Numbered from the stretch's first letter, positions 1 through 8,897 are shown. The stretch is 64,000 nucleotides of DNA from Pseudomonas argentinensis (GCF_001839655.2 NZ_CP056087.1:2232001-2296000), one strand, 5' to 3'. Notes: generated from the sequence alone by a model not told the origin. A program made the numbers and translations.

Positions 1-264
1 GGCAACGTCGAAACCGTACTTGTAGAAGGCCTGGATCTGATAGGCACCCGGCTGCAGCAGCAGCTGCTTGTCGTCCAGGTTGTAGGCGGCATTGGCCGCC
101 GTATAGGGCTGGCCGTTGATGCTGCGGATTTCCAGTTCGCCGGGTACCACGACTGTCAGCACTTCGCTCTGCGGCTGAGGTGCACCGGGATACAGCTGAA
201 CTTTGGGCTGCTGGGCACAAGCGGCCAGTAGACCGGCCAGGGCGATAACGAGCAAGCGGCGCAT
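1..264 (-). CDS. Putative lipoprotein, 3' end outside the window
   Basis: Read by hand from the ATG at 264 down to the window edge: 88 codons with no stop. The product starts MRRLLVIALAGLLAAC, a short positively charged and hydrophobic signal ending in a lipobox (LLAAC), so it is expected to be lipidated at that Cys and anchored to a membrane. The mature part begins AQQPKVQLYPGAPQP and continues as a small beta-rich domain with SINGQPY and LLLQPGAYQIQAFY, the sort of sequence found in surface-decorating or envelope lipoproteins. I do not recognise the family. The C-terminus is missing only because the window begins here. Confidence 0.75.
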   Translation of the reverse strand, partial: MRRLLVIALAGLLAACAQQPKVQLYPGAPQPQSEVLTVVVPGELEIRSINGQPYTAANAAYNLDDKQLLLQPGAYQIQAFYKYGFDVA

Positions 265-363
265 GAAAACTCCTAGGGGCGAAGACCCGCCGATGTCCGG
301 CGGTGTCGGGATGGTTACATTTCGAAAACGAGAATAAGACGGGTAGGTGTCAGTTAAATGACA

Positions 364-394
364 AGCCGGGCTGTCCTCAGAGAACAGCCCGGCT
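364..394 (-). terminator. Hairpin terminator after the porin gene
   Basis: A perfect 11-bp inverted repeat (AGCCGGGCTGT at 364-374, ACAGCCCGGCT at 384-394) with a 9-nt loop lies just past the porin stop. On the minus strand it is followed by a weak T-rich stretch (TTGTCATTT); on the plus strand by GTTTT. It probably ends porin transcription and shields the neighbouring lipoprotein gene. Confidence 0.7.
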
Positions 395-421
395 AGTTTT
401 CATTCCAATCCGCGAATGGGA

Positions 422-1519
422 TCAGAAGTCGTAACGCAGACCTACGGTAAAGCCAGAGGCTTTCTCGCCCAGCGCGTGGTTTACGCCATCATCATCGATC
501 GACTGGCCGGTAGGGTTGGCGGTACGCGATTGGCTCCACGGGGTGTAGGCAACCAGGTCATCGTTGTCTACCACGGCGTAGTTGGCATAGACGCGTACGG
601 CCTTGTCCAGCTTGTGCTCGACACCCACGACCCACATGGTGGCATCACGGTCCCTGGCATCGTTGTTGTGGGTCATCCAGGTGGCTTTCAGCGCGGTGTT
701 CTTGGCAACGGCGAATTCGCCACCCAGACCATAGACGTCGAAAGTCCCCTGATCACGTTGAGCGGAGGTGGTGGTGCTGACGCCTTCGAAATCAGTGGTC
801 TGGTAGAAACCGACCAGCTTGAAGTTGTCGACGATCTTGTAGGCGACAGCGGCGCGAATGGAGTCGGCCTCGCCACGCAGGGTGTCTTCTTCGACCTTCT
901 CGTAGGCCAGGGAGGCTTCCAGCGGGCCGCCGAGGTAGTTCAGCGAGGTGCTGAAGGCGTCGCTGTCTTCGTTGTTGCCGGTGTCGGTGATGTTCAGCGA
1001 CTGGCCCTGGTACATCGAGTAAGCCACTTTGACGTTGAAACCGGAGAAATCCGGAGTGGTGTACTGGATGGTGTTGTCATAACGCTCGTCGAGGCGGCCG
1101 GAGGTGACGCGGGCGAGGTTGTTCATGTCGCCGACCTGGTCACCGAACAGGTTGAACGGGCCGCGGGCCACCTTGAACGGGCTGTCGAAACGGCCAACCT
1201 GAATGGCGCCGAAGTTGCCGCCCAGGCCAACGAAGGTGTCACGGGTAGCGAAGCTGGTGCCACCGCTGGAGGAGCCGGTGGTGAAGTTGATCTGTTGTTC
1301 GATCTGGAAGAAGGCTTTCAGATCCGGGTTGATTTCATGGTCGCCTTTGAAGCCCAGACGCGAGGAGTTGCTCGACAGGTTGGTTTCGGAGTAACGGGCA
1401 CCGTCATCGAGGTAGTCAACCGATACGTGCGCACGGCCGTAGATGCTCACGTCTGCCATTGCCACAGCAGGTACCGACAGGGCAGCACCAACAGCAACCG
1501 CAATCAACTTCATCTTCAT
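422..1519 (-). CDS. Gram-negative general porin
   Basis: 365-residue outer-membrane beta-barrel. A signal peptide (residues 1-22, ending AVAMA) precedes DVSIYGRAHVSVDY, the classic first strand of the trimeric porin family (Gram-negative porin, OmpC/PorA-like). Alternating amphipathic strands follow, and the chain ends in an aromatic residue (GLRYDF), the BAM recognition signal. It should let small, probably anionic or nonspecific, solutes cross the outer membrane. A second possible start lies two codons in (MKLIAV). It is monocistronic, with a hairpin terminator downstream and a long 5' leader region. The substrate cannot be told from sequence. Confidence 0.93.
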   Translation of the reverse strand: MKMKLIAVAVGAALSVPAVAMADVSIYGRAHVSVDYLDDGARYSETNLSSNSSRLGFKGDHEINPDLKAFFQIEQQINFTTGSSSGGTSFATRDTFVGLGGNFGAIQVGRFDSPFKVARGPFNLFGDQVGDMNNLARVTSGRLDERYDNTIQYTTPDFSGFNVKVAYSMYQGQSLNITDTGNNEDSDAFSTSLNYLGGPLEASLAYEKVEEDTLRGEADSIRAAVAYKIVDNFKLVGFYQTTDFEGVSTTTSAQRDQGTFDVYGLGGEFAVAKNTALKATWMTHNNDARDRDATMWVVGVEHKLDKAVRVYANYAVVDNDDLVAYTPWSQSRTANPTGQSIDDDGVNHALGEKASGFTVGLRYDF

Positions 1520-1883
1520 TGAAAAAAGCTCCTTCGTTTATGAAACGCCGTCAGTGCCGGTGGCATGACATCGTCGGTTTGGACGGAGGCGATTATGGAA
1601 ACCGGATGTGACAGAAGGCTTGCTGTGGCGTGACATTTTCAAGTCTGCGGAACTTTTTTAAAATCAGACGGTTGCGCTGGATATGAGGGTCTTTTGGCTG
1701 GGGCCGGCAGGGGGGCGAAGAGGGCGTAATTACGCGGCCGAACCTTATAGGGTGATTATTAAAGTTTGAGGATGACGGCGGTTGTGGTCGCCAGTAGGCA
1801 GCGGCATCATGCTTTGGCTTGCCCTCGCTGGCGCGCTTGCAGAGCCGCAACCTGCCCTGGATATTCCCTGCTGGAGCCTTGCC
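1520..1883. other. Divergent intergenic region (porin / FemAB-like gene)
   Basis: 364 bases holding the promoters of two divergent genes. There is a T-rich stretch around 1650-1665 and an AT-rich patch around 1745-1765 (TTATTAAAG). Open frames here are continuations or shadows of the flanking genes. I see no RNA gene or repeat. Confidence 0.5.
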
Positions 1884-3008
1884 ATGACCCTTGTTCTCGC
1901 CGAGTCCTTGAATGGCGTGCCGGCTGCGAGTTGGGACACGCTGTTGTCGAGTGATCAACCGTTTCTGCGCCATTCCTTTCTGGCCAGCCTGGAGGACAGC
2001 GGCAGCGTTGGTGGGCGTAGCGGCTGGCAGGCGGCCCATCAGGTGCTGCTCGGTGATGACGGCCAGCCGCAGGCGGCGCTGCCGGCCTACGTCAAACACC
2101 ACTCCCAGGGCGAATACGTGTTCGATCACGGCTGGGCCGACGCCTGCCGCCGCGCCGGGATTGCCTATTACCCCAAGCTGCTCGGCGCCATTCCGTTTTC
2201 GCCGGTGACGGGCCAGCGCCTGCTGGGTTCGCCCGAGGCAGCAGGGCAGTTGCTCGATGGCGTCACGGCGACGCTCGAGGAGCAGGGGCTCTCCAGCCTG
2301 CACGTGAATTTCACCGATGTTGCCGGCGACCAGGCGCTGCAAGGTCGGGCCGGCTGGCTGCAGCGCCTGGGCTGCCAGTTCCACTGGCATAACCGCGGCT
2401 ATCGGGATTTTCAGGATTTCCTCGATACCCTGAGCTCGCGCAAGCGCAAGCAGATGCGCAAGGAGCGTGAGCTGGTGGCGGGGCAGGGCATCGCGTTCGA
2501 CTGGCGCGAGGGGCACCAATTGAGCGAAGCGGAGTGGGATTTCGTCTACCACTGTTACGCCAATACCTACCACCTGCGTGGCCAGCGGCCTTACCTGACC
2601 CGGGAGTTCTTCAGCCTGCTGGCCGAGCGCATGCCCGAGGCGATTCGTGTGGTGCTGGCCTGCCGCGCTGTACAGCCGGTGGCCATGGCCTTCAGCCTGC
2701 AGGGCGGTGGCAGCCTGTATGGGCGCTACTGGGGTTGCCTGGCCGAGTTCGACCGGCTGCATTTCGAGACCTGTTTCTATCAGGGCATGGAGCAGGCGAT
2801 CGCGCAGGGGGTGCAGCGCTTCGATGCCGGTGCCCAGGGCGAGCACAAGCTGATTCGCGGCTTCGAGCCGACCCTCACCCACTCCTGGCACTACCTGGTG
2901 CATGAGGGCTTGCGTGATGCGGTGGCTGGGTTTCTGCAGGAGGAGCGGCTGGGGGTGCTGGCCTATGCCGAACAGGCACGGGAAATGTTGCCTTACCGGC
3001 AGGCGTGA
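1884..3008 (+). CDS. FemAB-like peptidoglycan-type acyltransferase (PF04339 family)
   Basis: 374-residue cytosolic protein of the GNAT/FemAB-like group often annotated as peptidoglycan biosynthesis protein. Typical family marks are visible: SSRKRKQMRKER in the middle (a basic tRNA- or acyl-donor-facing segment), the YHCYANTYHLRGQRPYLT stretch, LYGRYWGC, HFETCFYQG and the near-C-terminal FDAGAQGEHKLIRGF, which is very well conserved in this family. The start at 1884 was chosen because GGAG lies 8 bases upstream; the frame is open upstream but has no better site. The donor and acceptor substrates are unknown for this subgroup. A long minus-strand open frame opposite it is a shadow caused by high GC. 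Confidence 0.85.
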   Translation: MTLVLAESLNGVPAASWDTLLSSDQPFLRHSFLASLEDSGSVGGRSGWQAAHQVLLGDDGQPQAALPAYVKHHSQGEYVFDHGWADACRRAGIAYYPKLLGAIPFSPVTGQRLLGSPEAAGQLLDGVTATLEEQGLSSLHVNFTDVAGDQALQGRAGWLQRLGCQFHWHNRGYRDFQDFLDTLSSRKRKQMRKERELVAGQGIAFDWREGHQLSEAEWDFVYHCYANTYHLRGQRPYLTREFFSLLAERMPEAIRVVLACRAVQPVAMAFSLQGGGSLYGRYWGCLAEFDRLHFETCFYQGMEQAIAQGVQRFDAGAQGEHKLIRGFEPTLTHSWHYLVHEGLRDAVAGFLQEERLGVLAYAEQAREMLPYRQA

Positions 3009-3050
3009 GCGGCGCGCTGCGGTCGCCCGCAGCGTGCAGCATGCGTCCGA

Positions 3051-3314
3051 TCAACCATCGTAACGGCCGCCCCACTCGAGGAAACGCATCTTGTGGGTTT
3101 CGCCCTGGCTGTCGGTGTAGACCATGATCACCGGCACGACGCCTCGCTTGTCGGAAACGTCGGTGCGGTACAGCACCTTCTGTACATCGACTTTCATGCC
3201 GTAGTGATAATCCTCGGTCGGCAGGCCGGCACCCGGTTTGTTCTGGATATCGGCGGCGAACACGGCGGGGGCGAGACTGGAGAGCAGGGCGGTGATAGCG
3301 GTTGCGACTTTCAT
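3051..3314 (-). CDS. DUF2790 small periplasmic protein
   Basis: 87 residues. A signal peptide (MKVATAITALLSSLAPAVFA) is followed by a compact domain with the family marks LPTEDYHYGMKVDVQKVL and PVIMVYTDSQGETHKMRFLEWG. DUF2790 proteins are nearly restricted to Pseudomonas, are exported, and are often induced by metal or oxidative stress; no biochemical role is established. The start is placed at the Met preceding the signal peptide with GAGG upstream. The gene has its own upstream region of about 140 bases that contains a perfect palindrome (3455-3468). Confidence 0.85.
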   Translation of the reverse strand: MKVATAITALLSSLAPAVFAADIQNKPGAGLPTEDYHYGMKVDVQKVLYRTDVSDKRGVVPVIMVYTDSQGETHKMRFLEWGGRYDG

Positions 3315-3454
3315 GATGGAGTCCTCGATGGTTCGATGACCGGCAATCGCATCGACCCATTCGATTGCGTTGCCTGGTGGACTCATATGACCAGCAAAGC
3401 CGAAGCGGCGGAAATTGATGGTCTCGTTAGTGGGTATCATGAAAATTGATATCT

Positions 3455-3468
3455 GTTAGCTAGCTAAC
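3455..3468. promoter_or_regulatory. 14-bp perfect palindrome upstream of the DUF2790 gene
   Basis: GTTAGCTAGCTAAC is a perfect dyad about 140 bases upstream of the DUF2790 start and just downstream of the ABC transporter stop. It has no T-tract, so it is not a terminator. A dimeric regulator site is plausible but unproven. Confidence 0.35.
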
Positions 3469-3512
3469 TAGTTTGCCGCTGCCAGCCGCGCCGGGCGAGA
3501 GCCCACCCGGTT

Positions 3513-5348
3513 TCAGTCGACGCCGACGAAGCCGCCGGTCTGGTGCTGCCACAGGCGCGCATACAGGCCACCGCGGGCGATCAGCTCGGCGTGGGTACCG
3601 GTCTCGATCACCTGGCCCTTGTCGATCACCACCAGGCGATCCATGCGCGCGATGGTCGACAGGCGGTGGGCGATGGCGATCACCGTCTTGCCGTCCATCA
3701 GGCTGTCCAGGCTTTCCTGGATCGCCGATTCGACTTCCGAGTCCAGGGCCGAGGTGGCTTCGTCGAGCACCAGAATCGGCGCGTCCTTGAGCAGCACCCG
3801 GGCGATGGCGATGCGCTGGCGCTGGCCACCGGAGAGCTTGACGCCGCGCTCGCCCACCTGGGCCTCGAAGCCCTGCCCGCCCTGGCTGTCGTCGAGGGTG
3901 GCGATAAAGCCATCGGCGCGGGCCTTGCGGGCGGCGGCCCAGAGCTCCTCATCGCTGGCCTCGGGGCGGCCGTAGCGCAGGTTGTCGCGGATCGAGCGGT
4001 GCAGCAGGGAGGTGTCCTGGGTGACCACGCCGATATTGGCGCGCAGGCTTTCCTGGCTGACCTCGGCGATGTCCTGGCCGTCGATGAGGATGCGCCCGCT
4101 CTCCAGGTCGTAGAGGCGCAGCAGCAGGTTGACCAGGGTCGACTTGCCGGCGCCGGAGGGACCGACCAGGCCGATCTTCTCGCCGGGACCAATCGCGATG
4201 TTCAGGCCGCTGATCACGCCGCCCTGCTTGCCATAGTGGAAGTGCACGTCGTCGAAGCGTACGCCGCCCTGTCGAACCTCAAGGGGCTTGGCGCCTTCGC
4301 GGTCGAGCACGTGGCGCGGCTGGACGATGGTCTGCATGCCGTCCTGCACGGTGCCGACGTTCTCGAAGATGCCGTTGACTACCCACATGATCCACTCGGC
4401 CATGTTGTTGATGCGGATCACCAGGCCCAGCGCCAGGGCGATGGCGCCGGTGCTGATCAGCGATTCGCTCCACAGCCACAGGGCCAGGGCGCCGGTGCCG
4501 ACGATCAGCAGGCCGTTCATGCAGGTGATCAGGAAATCCAGGCTGGTGATGGTGCGCGACTGCAGGCGGAACTTGTCGAGCAGCTCCTGCATGGCCTCGC
4601 GGGCGTAGGTTTCTTCCTCTCGGGAATGGGCGAACAGCTTGAGCGTGGCCACGTTGCTGTAGCCATCGACCACCCGACCCATGACCTTGGAGCGCGCCGC
4701 CGAGGCTGCGGCCGAACGCTCCTTGATGCGCGGCACGAAATACCAGAGTGCCGCGCTGTAGCCGATGATCCACAGCGTCAGCGGCACGATCAGCCGCAGG
4801 TCGGCGGCGGCGAACAGGTACAGCGCGCTGCCGGCATAGACCACCACGTGCCACAGGGCGTCGATCACCTGCATGGCCGAGTCGCGCAGTGACGGGCCGG
4901 TCTGCATGACGCGCTGGGCGATGCGCCCGGCGAAGTCGTGCTGGAAGAAGTTCAGGCTCTGCTTGAGCACGTAGCGGTGGTTCTGCCAGCGGATCAGGTT
5001 GGTCAGCCCCGGGTTGATCGCCTGGTGCGTCAACAGGTTGTGCAGGCCGAATACCAGCGGCCTGATGATCAGCGCCACCAGGGCCATCCACAGCAGCTCG
5101 CCCTGGTGCTCGGCGAAGAAGGTGCGGGCGTCGGCGGTTGCCTGGGCCATGTCGATCAGCTGGCCGAGAAAGCTGAACAGCGCCACCTCGATCACCGCGG
5201 CGAAGAAGCCGACGATCAGCACCACCACCATCAACGGCCAAACCTGCTTCAGGTAATGGGCGTAGAACCGCAGCATGCCGCTGGGCGGCGCCACGTCGGG
5301 GCTGGGTTTGAAGACGTCGATGAGGTTTTCGAAGCGGCGAAACAACAT
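3513..5348 (-). CDS. ABC exporter, fused permease and ATPase (MsbA-like)
   Basis: 611 residues: an N-terminal six-helix ABC_membrane domain (about 60-340) followed by a nucleotide-binding domain. Walker A is GPSGAGKST, the signature is LSGGQRQRIAIAR, and Walker B plus D-loop is ILVLDEATSALDSE; the Q-loop (VTQDTSLLHR) and switch His (AIAHRLS) are intact, so it should be active as a homodimer. The start MLFRRFENLIDVF was preferred over an upstream GTG at 5450 that falls inside a hairpin. It lies downstream of ppiA as in P. aeruginosa (PA3227-PA3228, from memory). The substrate is unknown; lipid or drug export is the usual role. Confidence 0.92.
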   Translation of the reverse strand: MLFRRFENLIDVFKPSPDVAPPSGMLRFYAHYLKQVWPLMVVVLIVGFFAAVIEVALFSFLGQLIDMAQATADARTFFAEHQGELLWMALVALIIRPLVFGLHNLLTHQAINPGLTNLIRWQNHRYVLKQSLNFFQHDFAGRIAQRVMQTGPSLRDSAMQVIDALWHVVVYAGSALYLFAAADLRLIVPLTLWIIGYSAALWYFVPRIKERSAAASAARSKVMGRVVDGYSNVATLKLFAHSREEETYAREAMQELLDKFRLQSRTITSLDFLITCMNGLLIVGTGALALWLWSESLISTGAIALALGLVIRINNMAEWIMWVVNGIFENVGTVQDGMQTIVQPRHVLDREGAKPLEVRQGGVRFDDVHFHYGKQGGVISGLNIAIGPGEKIGLVGPSGAGKSTLVNLLLRLYDLESGRILIDGQDIAEVSQESLRANIGVVTQDTSLLHRSIRDNLRYGRPEASDEELWAAARKARADGFIATLDDSQGGQGFEAQVGERGVKLSGGQRQRIAIARVLLKDAPILVLDEATSALDSEVESAIQESLDSLMDGKTVIAIAHRLSTIARMDRLVVIDKGQVIETGTHAELIARGGLYARLWQHQTGGFVGVD

Positions 5349-5428
5349 GGGGTGCAGTCTGCTCTGGCGGATGAGGGGTGGTTGCGGGTAACGAAGGCTG
5401 CCGAGGGGGCAGGAGCGCAGGGCGCTGA

Positions 5429-5460
5429 GGTAACCCACGCGCTCAGGCACGTGGGTTACC
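5429..5460. terminator. 11-bp hairpin between ppiA and the ABC exporter
   Basis: GGTAACCCACG (5429-5439) and CGTGGGTTACC (5450-5460) form a perfect stem with a 10-nt loop. There is no T-tract on either strand, so it may be a Rho-linked stop, an mRNA-stabilising element or an attenuator between the two co-directional genes. Confidence 0.45.
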
Positions 5461-5477
5461 AGGGGAGGGTAGCAGTA

Positions 5478-6032
5478 TCAGAGGCGCTTGGCGTCGAGAA
5501 TCACCACCGGGTCGATCGGCACGTTCTGCTGGCCGGCGCGGTTGGCGGTGCGCACCTGGGCGATACGGTCGACCACTTCCATGCCGCGGGTCACCTTGCC
5601 GAACACCGCGTAGCCGAAGTCGCGCGAGCCGTGATCCAGGAAGGCGTTGTCGGTGTGGTTGATGAAGAACTGGCTGGTGGCCGAGTCGCGTACCTGGGTA
5701 CGGGCCATGGCCAGGGTGCCGCGCACGTTGTGCAGGCCGTTGTCGGCTTCGTTCTTGATCGGTGCCTGGGTCTGCTTCTGGCGCAGGTTCTCGTCGAAGC
5801 CGCCGCCCTGCACCATGAAGCCTGGAATCACGCGGTGAAACACGGTGCCCTTGTAGAAGCCGCTGTCCACGTAGGCGAGAAAGTTCCGGGTACTGATCGG
5901 CGCTTTCTGCTCGTCGAGCTGCACTTCGATTTCACCCAGGCTGGTGGTCAGCAGCACGGTAGGGTTTTCCGCGGCCATCAGGTGGGCGGTGAACAGCAGC
6001 GAGCAGGCGGTAAGGGCGAGTTTCTTCAACAT
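5478..6032 (-). CDS. ppiA: Periplasmic peptidyl-prolyl cis-trans isomerase A (cyclophilin)
   Basis: 184 residues with a signal peptide (cleavage after HLMA) and a full cyclophilin domain. The active-site pattern is present: [15 protein letters not shown] carries the catalytic Arg and the Phe/Met/Gln cluster, followed by [18 protein letters not shown] and [16 protein letters not shown]. It catalyses proline isomerisation during folding of exported proteins. The start was chosen at MLKKLAL, the only Met that yields a proper signal peptide. It is upstream of the ABC exporter and separated from it by a hairpin. Confidence 0.93.
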   Translation of the reverse strand: MLKKLALTACSLLFTAHLMAAENPTVLLTTSLGEIEVQLDEQKAPISTRNFLAYVDSGFYKGTVFHRVIPGFMVQGGGFDENLRQKQTQAPIKNEADNGLHNVRGTLAMARTQVRDSATSQFFINHTDNAFLDHGSRDFGYAVFGKVTRGMEVVDRIAQVRTANRAGQQNVPIDPVVILDAKRL

Positions 6033-6036
6033 CGGT

Positions 6037-6140
6037 CTAGTCCTTGGATGAGGTGGCGGCAGTGTTTTCGACTTCCTGCAGAAAGGCAAGCAGGCTGCGG
6101 TTGAAGTGTTCGGGCTGGTCGAGCGACCTGGCATGCCGAG
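6037..6140 (-). pseudogene. C-terminal remnant of an alpha/beta hydrolase
   Basis: Immediately upstream of ppiA, the minus strand encodes [20 protein letters not shown], then [14 protein letters not shown] and a stop. [12 protein letters not shown] is the well-conserved C-terminal end of alpha/beta hydrolases, including the catalytic His. No N-terminal part can be read in the remaining 170 bases before the LysR gene. In P. aeruginosa a full hydrolase gene (PA3226, from memory) sits between the LysR regulator and ppiA, so this looks like an internal deletion that left only the tail. Confidence 0.6.
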
Positions 6141-6309
6141 AGTCGCTTGTCCGGCAAGCAGGCGTCGGGCAACCCGGCGGATACAGGTCGGCTGGTGCGC
6201 GGCCGGCAGGTAGTCGGTCCGGGCACCAGGGTAGGACAGGCGATGCGGTGCAGGCGTTCAGGTACGCCTCAGGCCGTGGAACGCTGCCCGAAGCAGGCAG
6301 GGACAGCGC

Positions 6310-7227
6310 TCAGGCCGGCGAAACGAGCGCGGCGTCGAGCGGCGCCGCATCGAAGCGCTGGATCAGATCGGTAAGGATCTGCGTGGCCGGGCCCAGGGCC
6401 TTGTCCTTGCTGGCGTAGAGAAAGAACACCGGCTTGCGGTTGCCGCCCTTGTCCAGCGGCAGCGGCTTGAGCAGGCCATCCTTGAGTTCGCGTTCGATCA
6501 TGTGCCGCGGCAGCCAGGCGAAGCCCAGGCCGCTGCCGACGAAGGTGGCCGCCGTGGCCAGGCTGCCCACCGTCCAGCGCTGCTCGGCGCCGAGCCAGCC
6601 CATATCGCGGGGCTGGTGGCGCCCGGAGTCGCGGATCACCACCTGCATCTGGGTTTCCAGGTCCTGGAAATTGAGCTCGCGCTGCAGGCGATGCAGCGGG
6701 TGATCGGGATGGGCCACGGCGAGGAATTCCACCGGGCTCATTTCCGAGCCGAGAAAGCCTGGAATGTTGTAGGCGCTGATCGCCAGGTCGGCGACACCTT
6801 CCTTGAGCACCTCCTCGACGCCGGACAGCACCTCCTCGCGCAGGCGCACGCGGCAGCCGCGGCTCTGCGGCATGAAGGCGGTCAGGGCACGGACCAGGCG
6901 GGCGCTGGGGTAGGCGGCGTCGACCACCAGTCGCACTTCGGCCTCCCAGCCCTGTTCCATATGGTGCGCCAGGTCTTCGAGCTGACTGGCCTGCTTGACC
7001 AGTTGCCGGGAACGGCGCAGCAGCACGTCGCCGGCTTCGGTGAGCACCGCCTTGCGCCCGTCGATGCGCAGCAGCGGCACGCCCAGTTGCTCCTGCATGC
7101 GCGCCACGGTGTAGCTGACCGAGGATTGCGAGCGGTGCAGCACCTCGGCCGCCTGGGCGAAGCCGCCATGATCGACCACGGCCTGCAGGGTACGCCATTG
7201 GTCGAGGGTAACGCGTGGAGCCTTCAT
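6310..7227 (-). CDS. LysR-family transcriptional regulator
   Basis: 305 residues. An N-terminal winged helix (VTLDQWRTLQAVVDHGGFAQ, then AAEVLHRSQSSVSYTVARMQ) is joined to a LysR substrate-binding domain with PVEFLAVAHPDHPL and TFVGSGLGFAWLP. The start MKAPRV has AAGGAGA 6-8 bases upstream. It is divergent from the small secreted-protein gene at 7302, which it may regulate. The co-inducer is unknown. In the syntenic P. aeruginosa region this regulator precedes a hydrolase that here survives only as a fragment, so its target may have been lost. Confidence 0.9.
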   Translation of the reverse strand: MKAPRVTLDQWRTLQAVVDHGGFAQAAEVLHRSQSSVSYTVARMQEQLGVPLLRIDGRKAVLTEAGDVLLRRSRQLVKQASQLEDLAHHMEQGWEAEVRLVVDAAYPSARLVRALTAFMPQSRGCRVRLREEVLSGVEEVLKEGVADLAISAYNIPGFLGSEMSPVEFLAVAHPDHPLHRLQRELNFQDLETQMQVVIRDSGRHQPRDMGWLGAEQRWTVGSLATAATFVGSGLGFAWLPRHMIERELKDGLLKPLPLDKGGNRKPVFFLYASKDKALGPATQILTDLIQRFDAAPLDAALVSPA

Positions 7228-7301
7228 CTGTTCTCCTTGACCAGCGGCTGTGCACGAACAGGCCCTGGCTCTAAACTGACGGCTCACCTCGGAGGTTGGC
7301 C

Positions 7302-7616
7302 ATGAAAAAACTCTGTTGCGCACTGATCGCCTGCTTGCCGCTGGCGGTGCAGGCCTATCCCATCGAACTGGAAAAGCAGTTCAACGGTGCCGAAGTGTCG
7401 GCGAGTACCCAGGAAATCGATCACAACATGGCCGCCGTGCGGGTGCAGAACTACGGTCAGCAGGCCGCTTCCTGCAAGGCGGTGTTTCGTAACGGCCCCG
7501 AAGCGCCGCGTACTCGTAGCGTCAAGCTGGCGGCCGGGCAGAGCGGCAACCTCACGGTGAAGTTCGCGCGCAGCATCATCCGCCTGCGCGTGCAACTCGA
7601 CTGCCAGCCTCAATAG
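7302..7616 (+). CDS. Small secreted protein of unknown function
   Basis: 104 residues with a signal peptide (MKKLCCALIACLPLAVQA) and a mature domain beginning YPIELEKQFNGAEVSAS. Two Cys (SCKAVF and LDCQPQ) could form a disulfide; the repeating hydrophobic pattern (AAVRVQNYG, RSVKLAAGQSGNLTVKF) suggests a small Ig-like beta sandwich. GGAGG lies 7 bases before the ATG. It is divergent from the LysR gene. It is conserved across Pseudomonas as far as I recall, but without a known role. Confidence 0.75.
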   Translation: MKKLCCALIACLPLAVQAYPIELEKQFNGAEVSASTQEIDHNMAAVRVQNYGQQAASCKAVFRNGPEAPRTRSVKLAAGQSGNLTVKFARSIIRLRVQLDCQPQ

Positions 7617-7658
7617 GCGGATCAGACTAGGGTCAGCGGCTGGACAAATCAACTTCAT

Positions 7659-7684
7659 CGATGATTACCCGCGGATAATCATCG
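7659..7684 (+). terminator. Hairpin after the small secreted protein
   Basis: CGATGATTA (7659-7667) and TAATCATCG (7676-7684) form a perfect 9-bp stem with an 8-nt loop, followed by TTTCTT. It lies 43 bases past the stop at 7616. Confidence 0.5.
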
Positions 7685-7898
7685 TTTCTTATCGGATACC
7701 AGCCAGGCAGCCTCCCGCTGGCGCAGGGTGCTGTCAGCCGCCTCAGGGGGCGGCATGCCGTGCGGATTGTCTGTCGGCCGGCGAACCGTTATGGTGCGCC
7801 GCCCATCCGTGCAGCGCTGCTCGCCTGACGGTCCGCGCTGTCGCTGCGGCCTGAGCGGCTGAACGGCACGGGTGACTTTCCTATCTTCGAGGTGCGCG

Positions 7899-8801
7899 AT
7901 GACCCTTTCCGGACCCGGCGTGCTGTTCTCTGTCAGCGCCTCGATCCTCTTCGCCCTGATTCCCGGCTACGTGCAGATGCTCACGCCGCTGGATGGTTTC
8001 CAGGTATTCGCCCAGCGTGTGCTGTGGTCGATTCCGGCCGTGCTGTTGCTGCTCACCCTGTTGCGTCAGTGGCCGTTGCTGCTGAGCGCCCTGCAGCGCC
8101 TGGGCCGCGAGCCGCTGCTGCTGGCCGCATTGCCATTGGCGGCGGCGCTGATCGGCCTGCAGTGGTTCCTGTTCGTGTGGGCACCGCTGACCGGCCATAT
8201 GCTCGACGTATCCCTGGGTTATTTCCTGCTGCCACTGGCCATGGTGCTGGCGGGTCGGGTGTTCTATGGCGAGCGCCTGCGCCCGCTGCAGCGGCTCGCC
8301 GTGGCCTGCGCCTTGGCCGGGGTGCTCCACGAGCTGTGGCAGTCCCAGGCATTTTCCTGGGTCACCCTGGTCACGGCTCTGGGCTATCCGCCGTATTTCA
8401 TGCTGCGCCGCTGGATGCGCCTGGACGCGCTGCCGGGGCTGGTGCTGGAGATGCTGGTGATGGCGCCCCTGGCCATCTGGCTGATCGTCTACTGGGCGCC
8501 GGCCGGCATGTTCGTCGAGCATCCGCGCCTGTGGTGGATGGTGCCCGGCATGGCGCTGCTGGGCACCATCGCCCTGGCCCTCATGATGGCCTCGTCACGC
8601 CTGCTGCCGCTGGGTCTGTTCGGCATTCTCAGCTACGTGGAGCCGGTGTTGTTGTTCATGTTCAGCCTGCTGTTTCTCGGCGAACGGTTCGATCCGGACC
8701 AGTTCATGACCTATCTGCCGATCTGGGTGGCCGTGGTGTTGGTGGGCTGGGACAGTGGTCGGCTGCTGATCAAACAGCGGCGCCGGCAGACGCTGGCCTG
8801 A
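7899..8801 (+). CDS. RarD-like EamA-family permease
   Basis: 300 residues with about ten hydrophobic segments in two EamA-type halves. The opening GPGVLFSVSASILFALIPGY and the FAQRVLWSIPAVLL segment match RarD (chloramphenicol-sensitivity protein family) of the drug/metabolite transporter superfamily; the end (ILSYVEPVLLFMFSLLFLGE) carries the conserved ExYxEPVLxF-type motif. It is an inner-membrane metabolite transporter of unknown substrate. The start at 7899 follows CGAGGTGCGCG; an upstream in-frame start lacks a ribosome site. Confidence 0.88.
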   Translation: MTLSGPGVLFSVSASILFALIPGYVQMLTPLDGFQVFAQRVLWSIPAVLLLLTLLRQWPLLLSALQRLGREPLLLAALPLAAALIGLQWFLFVWAPLTGHMLDVSLGYFLLPLAMVLAGRVFYGERLRPLQRLAVACALAGVLHELWQSQAFSWVTLVTALGYPPYFMLRRWMRLDALPGLVLEMLVMAPLAIWLIVYWAPAGMFVEHPRLWWMVPGMALLGTIALALMMASSRLLPLGLFGILSYVEPVLLFMFSLLFLGERFDPDQFMTYLPIWVAVVLVGWDSGRLLIKQRRRQTLA

Positions 8802-8897
8802 GTTCTTTCGGCTGCTGGCTAGAGAAAGCATTCGGCCCCGAGGCGCGAACGCGGTAACCTATGCGGCTGATTTAGCATTTGCATCGAGGTTGCCCCC

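Noticed and set aside
1593..2903. 436-codon open frame on the minus strand
   Set aside because: Shadow of the FemAB-like gene; high-GC codon bias opens the antisense frame and its sequence has no domain or signal.
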